From: Neodontobutis hainanensis
Lineage: Eukaryota > Chordata > Actinopteri > Gobiiformes > Odontobutidae
DNA length: 64,000 nt
NCBI GenBank assembly: GCA_024349245.1
Contig: JALDNG010000472.1
Location: 62,001-126,000, forward strand
Reading direction: 5' to 3'
Shown one piece after another: positions 23,480 to 34,343 of this stretch (positions are counted from its first letter, which is position 1; each line of letters opens with the position of its first letter). Position numbers and translations under genes: made by a program. The notes beneath the pieces were generated by a model. The model saw only the letters and a program-made list of their open reading frames with translations, ran no database searches and had not been told where the DNA came from.

Positions 23480-25097
23480 CCGCAGGGTGTGGTCCTGGTC
23501 AAGACAATCTCCTGAACTCCAAACTGAATGTCAGAATGGGAAAGAAAGGTGATTTAAGCAATTTTGAGCGTGGCATGGTTGTTGGTGCCAGACGGGCCGG
23601 TCTGAGTATTTAACAATCTGCTCAGTTACTGTGATTTTCACACACAACCATTTCTAGGGTTTACAAAGAATGGTGTGAAACGGTAAAAACATCCAGTATG
23701 CGGCAGTCGTGTGGGCAAAAATGCCTTGATGCTAGAGGTCAGAGGAGAATGGGCCAACTGATTCAAGCTGATAGAAGAGCAACTTTGACTGAAATAACCA
23801 CCTGTTACTCGTAGGTATGCAGCAAAGCATTTGTGAAGCCACAACACGCACAACCTTGAGGCAGATGGGCTACAACAGCAGAAGACCCCAGCAGGTACCA
23901 CTCATCTCTACTACAAATAGGAAAAAGAGGCTACAATTTGCACGAGCTCACCAAAACTGGACAGTTGAAGACTGAAAAAATGTTGACTGGTCTGATGAGT
24001 CTCAATTTCTGTAGAGACATTCAGATGGTAGAGTCAGAATCTGGTGTAAACAGAATGAGAACATGGATCCATCATGCCTTGTTACCACTGTGCAGGCTGG
24101 TGGTGGTGGTGGTGTAATGGTGTAGGGGATGTTTTCTTGGCACACTTTAGGCCCCTTAGTGCCAATTGGGCATCTTTTAAATGCCACGGCCTACCTGAGC
24201 ATTGTTTCTGACCATGTCCATCCCTTTATGACCACCATGTACCCATCCTCTGATGGCTACTTCCAGCAGGATAATGCACCATGTCACAAAGCTTGAATCA
24301 TTTTAAATTTGTTTCTTGAACATGACAATGAGTTCACGATACTAAAATGGCCCCCACAGTCACCAGATCTCAACCCAATAGAGCATCTTTGGGATGTGGT
24401 GGAACTGTCACGGTGGATCAGGACTCTGCACAGTTGGCCGCGGCCTCCGTACCCGGCTCCCCCGCCCCTACTGATTCACAGAGAGGAAACAGGTGTGCGG
24501 GAGCACCGGCGGAGCAAGCCTAGCTGATCTGAGTGGATAATCAAGAGAGGATAAGAAGCACCACAGCCTGCTCCTCGACGCCAGATCGTAACACTTACTA
24601 CCGTTAGTAATACGTCTCGCATTCGAATGTTCTGTGTATATACTTACTTACCTGTTTCTCTGTCCACCTCAGATCTTTCCTGTCCTGCCGCCAGTCCGGT
24701 TCCCGTTCCATCTCTGTCATCTCGGAACCCAGCTAGTCCTTCAGTCAGTCCCGCTCCAGCTCAGCCCGGTCCTGGTCCTGCTACACCTCACTATCCCCGA
24801 AGAACCCGCCATTCTTAAGTTGCTTTGTTCAATAAATCTGTTTTTGTGAACTTTACGTGGGTGTCTGCATTTGGGTTATCTGCCAGTACATAACAGGAAC
24901 GGGAGCTTTGTGCACTGGATGTGCATCCCACAAATCTCCATAAACTGCAAGATGCTATCCTATGGGCCAACATTTCTAAAAAATGCTTTCAGCACCTTGT
25001 TGAATCAATGCCACGTAGAATTAAGGCAGTTCTGAAGGCAAGGCAAAAGGGGGTCAAACACAGTATTAGTATGGTGTTCCTAATAATCCTTTAGGTG
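23480..25097 (+). mobile_element. Tc1-like transposon (family 3, copy A) interrupted by a solo LTR
   Basis: The transposase region runs from the helix-turn-helix area (about 23540) through WSDESQF (about 23985; first catalytic Asp), FQQDNAPCH (about 24264; second Asp) and WPPQSPDLNPIEHLW (about 24350-24395; Glu). The right terminus reads CCTAATAATCCTTTAGGTG, then AGTGTA at 25097, with TA at the junction into gypsy integrase. The left terminus is missing: the element starts abruptly near GGTGTGGTCCTGG. Stops occur throughout. At 24406-24895 an LTR interrupts the frame just after the catalytic Glu block. Confidence 0.88.
24406..24895 (+). mobile_element. Solo LTR (490 bp) of a gypsy-like element with perfect 5-bp TSD
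   Basis: It starts TGTCACGGTGG and ends GTACATAACA, with GGAAC duplicated at 24401-24405 and 24896-24900. The 3' part has an AATAAA signal (24829) followed by GTGGGTGTCTGCATTTGGG, typical of fish gypsy R-U5. That segment resembles the fragment at 46.62-46.69 kb in Rex3 copy 3. Excising it rejoins the Tc1 transposase region. It reflects LTR-LTR recombination after insertion. Confidence 0.92.
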
Positions 25098-25505
25098 AGT
25101 GTATGTCTGATGGAATCCCGTGTACCTGGAAGACCTGTTCGACCAGGATGTTGGCAGTCTCTAGAGCTGACGGAGGTTTGGGCAAAGGAACAAAGTAAAC
25201 AGCTTTAGAGAAGCGGTCAACAACAGTCAAGATCACAGTATTACCTTCAGAAGGGGGTAACCAGGTGACAAAATCCACAGCAATGTGAAACCAGGGGCAA
25301 GAGGGCACAGGAAGACGATGCAACAATCCTGCAGGTGGTGTGTGGGAGAATTTATTGCGGGCAGTAACGTCACTGGCAGAGAAAAATTCCCAAACATTCT
25401 AAGCCAGAGCAGGCCACCATAACTTCTGAGGAATGAAAGTTCTGGTGCAATGGATTCCTGGATGAGAGCTTTGAGGATTAACCCAACTGGAGGACTTGAG
25501 ATTGG
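25098..25505 (-). pseudogene. gypsy integrase zinc-binding and core fragment
   Basis: Minus-strand reading gives HPGIHCTRTF and KLWWPALA (H2C2-type N-terminal region, about 25470-25400), then WFHIAVDFVTWLPPSEGNTV (about 25290-25235; first catalytic Asp in DFVTWLP) and VVDRFSKAVYFVPL, ending in VHGIPSDI at the Tc1 junction. The second catalytic Asp lies just beyond the break. One in-frame stop sits between the zinc region and the core. Confidence 0.88.
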
Positions 25506-25529
25506 ACTTGTGTTGGAACAAAAGGTTTT

Positions 25530-25980
25530 TTAATGGGACAGGTATCTAGGGCTGGCTCTGACCATTAAGGCCTCTGTGACAACCTCCTCAATCTCCCAGT
25601 GAGCCCACCTGCTTTCTGCAGCTGCAATACGAAACCTAAGGGCATATTGACCCATTGAATCTTGGCCTTGTTTTAAGGAGAACAGATGTTGACTTGTTTC
25701 TTTATTCTGAGTGGGGTGATCCAAAATGTGCTTCATTGAAATGTAAGTATGAGTTGCATATGGTAGAATATTTTTTCCAAAATGCAGTAGCCCACTCCAA
25801 AGATTTTTCCGTAAGTAACCCTATTATATGAGCAATACAGGCTCTTTTCGAGCGGTATGTTTGTGGCTGCAGTTCTAAAACAAGCTCACATTTTACATTC
25901 AGTCCTTGTTCATGGCGTCCAATGGTTTTCTCTTGATGAGCAAGGGCCTTGCGAATGGCTTCTGAATATTTGGAGTTCAT
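25530..25980 (-). pseudogene. gypsy gag remnant
   Basis: The ATG is at 25980-25978, 18 bp inside the 5' LTR edge. The product begins MNSKYSEAIRKALAHQEKTI and includes LLTEKSLEWATAFWKKYS (gag core, about 25810-25755). After a stop near 25703 the frame continues with LFSLKQGQDSMGQYALRFRI and EALMVRASPRYLS. This corresponds to the retrotransposon gag domain of chromodomain gypsy elements. The zinc knuckle and all of pol up to integrase are deleted. Confidence 0.82.
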
Positions 25981-25997
25981 TTCTGGCCAGAATGTTT

Positions 25998-26416
25998 TGT
26001 TAAGGAGCTGGGGGCAGAACCTCAAAGCAGACACAGACGTTGGTGAGGTTTAGATGATGGTTTATTGTACAACAGATAAGGTTTATGACTTGGCGTGGTG
26101 GAAGCGTGGCGTAGACCTGGCAAAGGGGCTTGTTGGCAGGCAGAGGATACTGGAGGAAAAGCAAAAAAACAGGCTGAAACTCTCAGACGGTCAAAATGCT
26201 AGGCCATAGGGTTCTACCACTGAGCAGATGGAACAATCTGGCGATGAGTGGAGGAGCGCTTGGAGTCTTTATACTGTGATTAATGAAAAATGAGAAACAG
26301 CTGCACCTGCCTGCCAACCACTCCCAGCCAGCAGCCACACCTAAGAACAAATGGACCACACAAGGGAGACCATGGAAACAAGACAACACACACTGGGCTA
26401 GACACACACCATAACA
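25998..26416 (-). repeat. gypsy 5' LTR (419 bp)
   Basis: In minus sense it starts TGTTATGGTGTG and ends CCCCCAGCTCCTTAACA. An AATAAA signal (CAATAAACC) lies about 70 bp before its end. Gag starts just inside. The flank beyond 26416 is not matched on the other side because the 3' LTR is truncated, so no TSD can be read. Confidence 0.85.
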
Positions 26417-26842
26417 ATACATACATTACCAAACTACTTTTGAATAGGGGAACTCAGAGTTCCCAGAGTTCTCCCTGATCCATATCAACCTGCAAAGATT
26501 ACTTCATGTCAACCATGGCAGATCCTTCTACCTGACACCTTGTGTCAAGTGTCAAAAACCATCAAAAATGCATTTATTGGGCCAATAAACAATGCTATTA
26601 ATATTAATCCAGCTGTGAAAAAGAGACCTGGTCAGATGTGAGTTATTTTGTTACCTGTTGTCCTTAGCTGCAGAAAAAGGGCCATTCTTTTAAATTACAT
26701 TATGAAGTAATTAGAGCAGGGCAAAAAGAGTAATAAGAACTAAGGTCAAGATAAACTCAGAGGTTCTGCAACATAAGTTACTCACAGTTTGGTGCGTTAA
26801 TATAGCTAGAAAATATTAACATATGTACAGTATCAAAAATAT
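26417..26842. other. Unassigned sequence
   Basis: No coding or repeat signature recognised between the gypsy 5' LTR and Rex3 copy 2. Confidence 0.5.
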
Positions 26843-26854
26843 TGCCTAGAAGAG

Positions 26855-27754
26855 CATTATCATTATCTTTATGGACAGGATTTCTAGGCGCAGCCAGGGG
26901 CCGGAGGGAGTCTGGTTTGGGGACCACAGGATTTCATCTCTGCTTTTTGCAGATGATGTCCTGTTGGCTCCATCAAGCCAGGACTTTCAATGTTCACTGG
27001 GGCGGTTTGCAGCCGAGTGTGAAGCGGCTGGGATGAGGATAAGCACCTCCAAGTCTGAGACCATGGTTCTCAGTCGGAAAAGGGTGGCTTGCCCCCTCCA
27101 GGTTGGTGGAGAGCTCCTGCCTCAAGTGGAGGAGTTTAAGTATCTCGGGGTCTTGTTCACGAGTGAGGGAAGGAAGGAGCGTGAGATCGACAGACGGATC
27201 GGTGCAGCTTCTGCAGTAATGCGGTCGATGTACCGGTCTGTCGTGGTGAAGAAGGAGCTGAGCTGTAATGCAAAGCTCTCGATTTACCAGTCGATCTACG
27301 TTCCTACTCTCACCTATGGTCATGAGCTTTGGGTCATGACCGAAAGAACAAGATCCCGGATACAGGCAGCCGAAATGAGCTTTCTCCGCAGAGTGGCGGG
27401 GTGCTCCCTTAGAGATAGGGTGAGGAGCTCCGTCACTCGGGAGGAGCTCAAAGTAGAGCCGCTGCTCCTTCACATCGAGAGGAGCCAGCTGAGGTGGCTC
27501 GGGCATCTGTTTCGGATGCCTCCCGGACGCCTCCCTAGGGAGGTGTTCCGGGCATGTCCCACCGGGAGGAGACCTCGGGGAAGACCTAGGACACGCTGGA
27601 GGGACTATGTCTCTCGGCTGGCCTGGGAACGCCTCGGTATCCCCCCGGAAGAGCTGGAGGAAGTGTCTGGGGAGAGGGAAGTCTGGGCTTCTCTGCTTAG
27701 ACTGCTGCCCCCGCGACCCGGCCCCGGATAAGCGGTAGAAGATGGATGGATGGA
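26855..27754 (+). mobile_element. Rex3: Rex3 copy 2, 5'-truncated, with perfect 12-bp TSD
   Basis: It starts inside the RT domain (CATTATCATTATCTTTATGG) and runs to the GATGGATGGATGG 3' end. TGCCTAGAAGAG is duplicated at 26843-26854 and 27755-27766. This is a classic 5'-truncated target-primed insertion. It differs from copy 1 at about five places over roughly 870 bp. Confidence 0.96.
26871..27731 (+). pseudogene. Rex3 RT C-terminal half, open but 5'-truncated
   Basis: A continuous 286-codon frame covers the FADD block to the RT C-terminus. Compared with copy 1, one Val codon is missing after FADD (FADDVLLAP rather than FADDVVLLAP). The codon that is UAG in copy 1 at 14378 is GAG here. Upstream RT motifs and the endonuclease are absent, so no functional enzyme is expected. 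Confidence 0.92.
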
Positions 27755-27766
27755 TGCCTAGAAGAG

Positions 27767-29090
27767 TAACATGTTATCCCAGTGTCGCTCATCTCCATCT
27801 GAGAGAAGAAAAAAGGTTGTTATAGTTCACACATCCACACAGTGTTAGTAGAACTGTCACTTCTTAGAACTGGCTTCTGGGTTAGTTCAGTCAGGGATAT
27901 TTATTTTATTTCTTTTAAGGGCACTTCCTGCAGCTGTATTAGTACCTTCCACTATGTGTCCAGTCAGCAGTGACCGACTGGTTCTAACTGGTTTCAATAG
28001 GTAAGGTACTAGGTGTCCTAATCTGGGGTGCAATATAGCATGTAAAGTAAACAAATAACAAGTATATAAAGTTATAAATATGCATCTCAATAGAAAAATC
28101 TAACACACTGTAACTTTCAAACCTCTCTGTTATTTGCCAAATTTGAATTAGAGCATCATGTCCTGGAATGTTACTCCATCTCCCCAATTAACTCCCATAT
28201 TAAAGACGTCTAAACTGTTCTGTTCACACACAGAGATCTTACAGGTTTTGTATTGTTTGCTGATGGCCAGTTTTTATAAAAACATAAATTTTAACATAAA
28301 TCTCATAACAACGCGTTTAGCAGAGTCTCCTGACGCCCACAGTGTGAAAAGTTTTTCTCTACAATTTTTTGATGCATTTGTTTGAAGGCAATGCTCAAAG
28401 GAAAACTGTCTTCAGGTGTCCGCCTGTGTGTCTCATTATTAATCAGTCCGCTTTAATTTGTTTCCTCAGAAAGTCAGGTTAGTTTGGGGAGGTGTGAATG
28501 TGCATCCAAACTCTAAAAACATAGGTCTCTGTTCACTTCCAAATGAACCCTGGTGTGCTTCGAATGAGGTGACAATGCAAAGCGAACCAAACAGCAAACC
28601 ATAGTCAGGAAGTGGGCCGCGCCACTATGTACACAACCAAAAAAATGCACATGTGGTGTGATAGAAAAATTGCTTGTTTTGGAACATGAATTGATGAGGG
28701 GTGTGTTTTCAGACTAATTAGTGGGAAAATTTAGCTTTTGGGAATGTACAAAACTTTCAATTATAAAGAGCTAATATTGTGAATAATCACTTTATAGTAA
28801 ATAAAAATAAGTACAGCCACAGACATTTCATACTGGTGCTTGTCTGTAAACAACAGGATAGTCTCATTCACTCCAGGTAAAAACGTATGTCCATTATGGT
28901 CTACTGATCACACTGAGCCTAAAGTATATTTTTTGTATTCTTGCAAAAGACAAAAAGATTCCTAGAGTCTGAAACGGTTCAATGTTTTATTTTGTGGTAT
29001 TTTTTGCCAAAGTGCAGTGTGAAGGCAAACCGAACCATCAGAAAAATGCATTGGGTGTGAAAACAACCTTAGTCCCATTGTCAGAAGGCT
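27767..29090. other. Unassigned sequence
   Basis: AT-rich. The stretches at 28440-28640 and 28970-29070 have the look of fish MITE ends (GAGGTGTGAATGTGCATCC and TGTGAAGGCAAACCGAACC), but I could not pair termini or a TSD. Confidence 0.4.
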
Positions 29091-29094
29091 GCGT

Positions 29095-29200
29095 TCCAAT
29101 CCCTTTTTACAGCCCTTCCTGCCTACTTAGTCCTTTTTTGCCTTATTTCAGCCCTTTAAGCACTCTTTCCAGCCCTTCCTGCCTTTTTAGGTCACAAGTC
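29095..29200. repeat. Degenerate pyrimidine-rich tandem repeat, left part
   Basis: Diverged units of roughly 20-30 bp built on CAGCCCTTTCTGCCTTTTT. The same repeat resumes at 30598 after the RTE insertion. Confidence 0.75.
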
Positions 29201-29213
29201 AGTGTTCAAGCCC

Positions 29214-30586
29214 CAGCCCGGCTAAATAGAGAGGATTGTATCAGGAAGGGCATCCAACGTAAAACTTTTGCCAAATCCAATATGCACATCACTAACATGA
29301 TTTCCATACCAGATCAGTTGGGGACCAGGTTAACAACAACTGCCATTGGTGCTTTCCTCCAGTGGTGTTCCAGCTGTAACACTGGTGAATAGAGTCGCTT
29401 TGGAAAAAAGCGTCTGCTAAAGGAATAAATGTAAATGTGGTGCTGTTGCCCTACAGGGCACTGGTGGCTATTGGGCTACTGTTTGAAGGAGAGGATGAAG
29501 ACTTGTCCATAGGCAGAGAGAGACAAGGAAAGACAGGAGTTAAGGTCTGAAAGTAGGGACTTTGAATGTTGGTATGACGACTGATAAAGGTAGAGAGCTG
29601 GTAGATTTGATGCAGAGGAGGAAAGTTGACATTCTGTGTGTCCAGGAGACCAGGTGGAAAGGTAGCAAGGCTAGAAGCAGTGGAGCAATGTCTAAACTGT
29701 TCTGGTGGTGTGGACCGGAAGATAAATGAAGTAATCCAGAAGAACTTTGTGAAGAATGTCCTGGAGGTAAAGAGAGTGTCAGATAGGTTGATGAGTCTGA
29801 AGCTGGAAATTGAAGGTGTGATGTTGAACATTGTTAGTGCTTATGCTCCACAAGTTGGTTGTGAATAAGAGCAGAAAGACAGATTCTGGAATGAGTTTGA
29901 GGATGTGATGCAGAGTGTTCCCAGAGGAGAGAGTGGTGATAGGTGCAGACTTTAATAAACATGTTTGTGAAGGGAATAGTGGTGATGAGGATGTGATGGG
30001 CAGGTTTGGACTTCAGAAAAGGAACCCAGAAGAACAGAGGTTGATAAACTTTGCTAAAAGTATGGAGATAACTGTGGTGAACACGTACGTGCAGAAAAAG
30101 AAAAAAAAAAGGTGCAGGATTTGTACTTAGGTTCAACTGTCCAGAGCAAAAAGGAGTGTGGAAAAGAGGTGTGTGCAGGCAGGATGGAATGTGTGGAGAA
30201 AGGTGTCAGGTGTGTTGTAAAAGAGGACCAGCAAGAATGAAAGTAAAGGTTTACAGGACAGTAGTGAGACCAGTGATATTTTATGGTTTGGAGACAGTTG
30301 CTCTGAGGAAAAGACAGGGAGGAATAGGTAGAGGGAGCTGAGCAGAAGATGTTGAGGTTCTTTTTGGGAGTGACGAGGATGGATAGGATCAGAAATGAGT
30401 CCATCCGAGGGACAGCTCTTGTGAGATGTTTTGAAGACAAAGTTAGAGAGTCCAGGTTGAGATGGTTTGGACATGTTCAGAGGAGGGAGAGTGAATACAT
30501 CGGTAAAAAGATTCTGAGGTTAGAGCTGCCAGGCAGGAAGCCGAGAGGAAGACCAAGACCTGTCATAACAGCTGTTCAACTGCCTA
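29214..30586 (+). mobile_element. RTE-clade LINE (Expander-like), internally deleted
   Basis: TGTTCAAGCCC is duplicated at 29203-29213 and 30587-30597. The 5' part has GTATCAGGAAGGGCATCCAA, typical of fish RTE leaders. Endonuclease traces: LNVGMTTDKGRELVDLMQRR (about 29560), DILCVQETRW (29626), VSDRLMSLKLEIEGV (29775), IVSAYAPQVG (29830) and VVIGADFN (29935). After NTYVQ (about 30085) the central RT is missing and sequence resumes with the C-terminal block TVVRPVIFYGLETVALRKRQ (about 30255) and VTRMDRIRNESIRG (30370). The YADD core is absent, so it is a deletion derivative. A SINE tail is inserted near the start. Confidence 0.88.
29354..29437 (+). mobile_element. 5'-truncated SINE tail (type 1) inside the RTE element
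   Basis: It contains CCAGTGGTGTTCCAGCTGTA and TCGCTTTGGAAAAAAGCGTC, ending AAATGTAAATG. TGGTGCT is repeated at 29347-29353 and 29438-29444. Removing it restores the RTE leader around CATTGGTGCTGTTGCC. Confidence 0.8.
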
Positions 30587-30597
30587 TGTTCAAGCCC

Positions 30598-30790
30598 TTT
30601 CTGCCCTTGTTTCCGCCCAGTCTTCACTTTTATTCCAGCCCTTTCTGCCCTTTTTAGGGCCCATTATGCTTTCTTTCCAGTCCTTTCTGACCTTTTTCCA
30701 GCCCTTAAAGCCATCACTGTCCTTTTTCCAGACCTCTCTGCCTGTCTTTAAGCCCTTTCTGGTAATTTGTCAGCTTCTGCAAATTTTACA
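30598..30790. repeat. Degenerate pyrimidine-rich tandem repeat, right part
   Basis: Continuation of the CAGCCCTTTCTGCCC-like repeat found left of the RTE insertion. Units are diverged and irregular. Confidence 0.75.
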
Positions 30791-31790
30791 CTAACCACCT
30801 GCAATGGCTACTGCCATTGCAAAGATTAAAGTTTTTATTCTTTTAATATCTCAGTGGGGTTATTCCTGACAGCAGCCACCTGGCATGTTTTTGATGTTGG
30901 TGTTTTTTAGTTTTTTCTATGGATTTGACCAGGTTTTAGAGGGATCTGAATTTGATGAATTTAAACTTCTCTCTCCCCAGAGGACATAGATATTTCTAAT
31001 AAAGTAAGCTATTTATTATATATTTGGTGCTGGACCAGTCACAGGTGGCATAGTTTATATCACCATCCACAACTTAGTAATAGCTAACCATAAACATCCT
31101 TATATTTCATATCGGACTGGCACTGAGCTTAATCGTTCCCTCCACACAGTGTCAGTCCTGGTGATACAGTTCTCCAACCAAGCAGTAAACAGAATATACC
31201 CAGCATTATTCCACACATTACAATTATCTCAGTGTGAGGAAACATAATGACAATAGTTTCAGTGCATTGTGCGCTGGTTATTTGCCCACCCACTGTGGAC
31301 AGCAGGTACAGCTCCAAACTGGCTTTTAATATGCAACAGATAATCCACAAGACCCTGTTTTCATTTTCCACTTTTTAAAGACACATTATATGGCACTCCA
31401 TGTTAATGGCAATTTCTTCATTCTGTCATTTATTTATCTATTTCAACATACTTTCACTGTTAAAACCATCGAGGTATGAAAGCATTCAGCTTACGTTTAT
31501 TGCTTTTTGAGGTCATTGTTTTTATATCACTTTTCACCATGTTTTGTCCCACTGAAGATATGGATAGCACAAGTCAGAACTCGGCAATAAAACAATTTCT
31601 TCAGTTTTTCTTTTCTATTTTAACAGTAAGATAGAAATTCAGAGTTGTTTGAAGTCAAACGAACCATTGTTCTGGGTTACTTTTGAATAGATAGAGCAGA
31701 GTAACTGCTCAAAGTAGTAAATAAGAATATTTTTAGGGGTCCAAGATTGTGACTCTTTTCATGCTTGAACCAAAGACAAAATAATGTCTA
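30791..31790. other. Unassigned sequence
   Basis: No recognised element. An 80-codon minus-strand frame at 31129-31371 has hydrophobic stretches but no known domain. Confidence 0.4.
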
Positions 31791-31799
31791 GAGAATACA

Positions 31800-32396
31800 A
31801 TACATGGAGATTATCATCATATCAATTCTGAGATCAACTGGTAAGAGAGGTGAGCTTATATCTCTAAAGGGAGGAGTTTCCCCTGAAACCAAACCTGATG
31901 GACCAGGCTGTTCTGGTCGAATAGTCGTTGGCCATGAAAGGGAGGTGTGACTTCTGATGTGGGAGTCGTTAAGGCTCAGGAGAGTCGTTAGTGACATTAC
32001 TCCATTTAGTTGCTGTGGTTGTTGTTCTAGGGTGAAACTCTTTTGATTTAGGTTTCAAAACCCTGTAGAAATACTAGACAACATGAATCTGAGGCAACCT
32101 CCTCTGTTTAAAGAAAAAAATGGCTTCCTTCACACCTCTCCTCGAAATTTGGACATCTTCAAAAGAATGCAACTCTCTCTTTGAGGTGGAGGTGGACTGC
32201 AGACTCAGGTCCTCCAGGATTGGCTCTTCCGTGCTGATACATCTTCTTGTGAAGCTGTTGTTTAGTTTCTCCGACATAACCGTCACTGCACTCTGCACTG
32301 AACTGCATAAACTACATTACTCTGTTTGTGGAGATCGTGTCTATGGAATAGACCAGTTTTTGACGCAGAGTGTTCCCTGGTTTAAAGTAAACTGAA
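31800..32396 (-). pseudogene. Penelope-like element: GIY-YIG endonuclease C-terminus and 3' UTR
   Basis: Minus-strand reading gives VVYAVQCSAECSDGYVGETK (about 32320-32260), which holds a degraded GIY-YIG signature, then the SAVHLHLKE-like and HSFEDVQISRRGVKEAIFF blocks (about 32200-32115), diagnostic for Penelope endonuclease. The 3' part (31820-31905) is the reverse complement of 60425-60515, a Penelope-like copy. RT is not present here. Frameshifts are obvious. Confidence 0.8.
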
Positions 32397-32995
32397 CAAT
32401 TTTCCTGGCAGTTGTGGCTGAATTTTTGGTTGGTCTACCTGACCTTGGTTTTAACAGAATCCCTGATTTTCCACTTCTTAATTAGCGTCTGAACAGTGCT
32501 GATTTACATTCTTAATTCCTCGGATATATTTTTAAATCCCTTTAATGTTTATACAGTTTAGTTATATTTTCCCACAGATCCTTTGACAATTATTTAGCTT
32601 TTTCCATGACTCAGAATACAGAAATGTCAGTCCAGCACTGGATGAAAGATGAAAGCGTCTGTCACTGACCTTTTATACACACACTGATAACAAGCAAACA
32701 GATCACAGGTGAGGATGGTTACCTTTAGTAGCCATTCAAACCCATTTGTGTCAACTTGAGTACATGTTATCAGGCCAAAATCTCCAGGGAAGGTAAACTT
32801 TTTATCAGGGTCATTTGGGTAGTTTATGTTGTCATTATGATTCAAAAAGAGTAAACACAAATGTTTGACAATAAATGGCTTCACCCAAACACTAACTATT
32901 AGTGAAATATAGGGTGTTTGTGTTATCATTTATTTTATCTGAAAAAATGGCAAAACACAATTTCTGCCAGGTATGTAAACCTATGAGCACAACAG
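32397..32995 (-). mobile_element. Tc1-like element 5' part (family 4, copy A)
   Basis: It is closely similar to 44400-44985: GTAGCCATTCAAACCCATTT, TGTCAACTTGAGTACATGTT and GTTGGTCTACCTGAC are shared. Minus-strand translation gives degraded Tc1 helix-turn-helix traces (GRPTKNSATT-like). The catalytic region is absent. It directly abuts the Penelope remnant. Confidence 0.75.
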
Positions 32996-33009
32996 TACAT
33001 AGACAAGAT

Positions 33010-33417
33010 TTAGAATAAGAAACATAAGAAAAATAAAAACCTTAAAAGATTAATTGTGCAGGGAGCACTTTCCCTTAAACACTGTTAAAGTTGAGGCTTG
33101 TTTCACTTCATCTGGGAGGCTGTTCCAGATTTTTGCTGCGTTAAACTTAAATGCTGCTTCACCCTGTTTAGTTCTGATTCTGGGCCTGAGCAGAAGGCCT
33201 GTTTGAGATGCAACTAGCATGTCAGAAATATATTCTGGTGCTAAACCATTGAGTGACCAAGTGACTTGTAAACCAGCAGTGCTGTTTTAAAGTCTATTCT
33301 CTGAGCAACAGGAAGCTAGGTCAGAGATTTTAAAACTGGACTGATGTGGTTTTACTTTCTGGTTTTAGTTAGAACCCAAGCAGCAGTGTTCTGAATAAGC
33401 TGCAGCTGTCTTAACCT
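33010..33417 (-). pseudogene. L2-like LINE: RT C-terminal segment (right-hand exon of a split copy)
   Basis: Minus-strand reading shows degraded versions of the L2 C-terminal blocks: LQLIQNAA-like near 33410, SFLLLRE around 33310, SNRPSAQAQNQN and NLEQPPR near 33130. The 3' end is near 33010. The sequence continues without loss at 36418, beyond a hAT insertion. Confidence 0.7.
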
Positions 33418-33963
33418 TAGGGTGACCACTTGCTAATAAGCCCAAGGGGGGAAAAGGGGTATGTTTGTGAGGGACAATGTGGGACACTGCCTGGCGCGGC
33501 GGTGCCCCCACCCCACGGGCAGACTCACTGATAGTGGTTTACCTATTTCTAGCACATAGCACCTTACATGGCATCTTAATATTTACCCTATTCCTCTAGA
33601 CATGTATAATTGCTGATGCATGCTCATAAATAGGTCATCCAAGGTGTATTTTTAACATATTTTGAACATTCAATGAAGTGACAGATGCACTTCCACTTAC
33701 AATTTACTTTTATTTTTCATTATAATTTATTCGCGTTAAATAATTTATAATATAAAATTATAGGATTAACAGGACTTGTAGTTGCTCAACCCCACAGGAA
33801 CAGTTTAAAAAGAAAGTCTTAACTCACAACTCCAGAGGTTCACGGAACGAGAAGGAAGGATGGTGAACTTGCAAGGCAGGCGCAGGAAAAAAACAAAACA
33901 CTTTTGGGACTCCTTTAGAACTTAAACCTTTTCACCTACATCTGAATAAAATAAGGGAGGATG

Positions 33964-34012
33964 ATAAGATAATAATACATAATAATAATAATACATAATA
34001 CATAATTAAAAA
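33964..34012. repeat. AATA-rich simple repeat
   Basis: Irregular AATAATACAT units inside the hAT element. Confidence 0.8.
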
Positions 34013-34343
34013 GCAACATTCATTTTTATGATATGCTTCCAAATGTTTTTTCAGTATAGACAGAGGAGTGCAAACCCATCACAGTCACAAGGTGACAACA
34101 ATGCAAAAAGGTGCCAAGATACAATCCTATGCAAAACAATGACATATTTTGACCTAAAAGGCTACTGTTTTCTAAAAGTGACACATTTGCAACCCTGTAG
34201 ACAGTCCACCAATGTTCAAAATCAATCAGACTTCATCTTAGACAAATGGGGTCTTACATAACTAGGTTTCTTATCTTCAGGTTTCTTCTTGAACTTGTAT
34301 TTATTGTTGGAGCGTACAGCATTGAGGAGAACCTTCTCTGTCA

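Larger units (their letters stand above)
19678..26416 (-). mobile_element. Ty3/gypsy chromodomain retrotransposon, one provirus split by DNA transposons
   Basis: On the minus strand the order is 5' LTR (26416-25998), gag (25980-25530), integrase zinc-finger and core (about 25500-25098), a gap filled by other transposons (25097-20733), integrase C-terminal half and chromodomain (20732-20070), polypurine tract, and 3' LTR (20059-19678). The integrase sequence stops after HGIPSDI on one side of the gap and resumes with SGFHSQSNGQ on the other, which are neighbouring segments of gypsy integrase. The two LTRs are clearly the same family. Protease, RT and RNase H are missing between gag and integrase. 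I infer a single element; the LTR similarity and the interrupted integrase are seen directly. Confidence 0.75.

Noticed and set aside
28440..29070. MITE between 28.4 and 29.1 kb
   Set aside because: Terminal-looking motifs exist, but I could not pair inverted ends or find a TSD.
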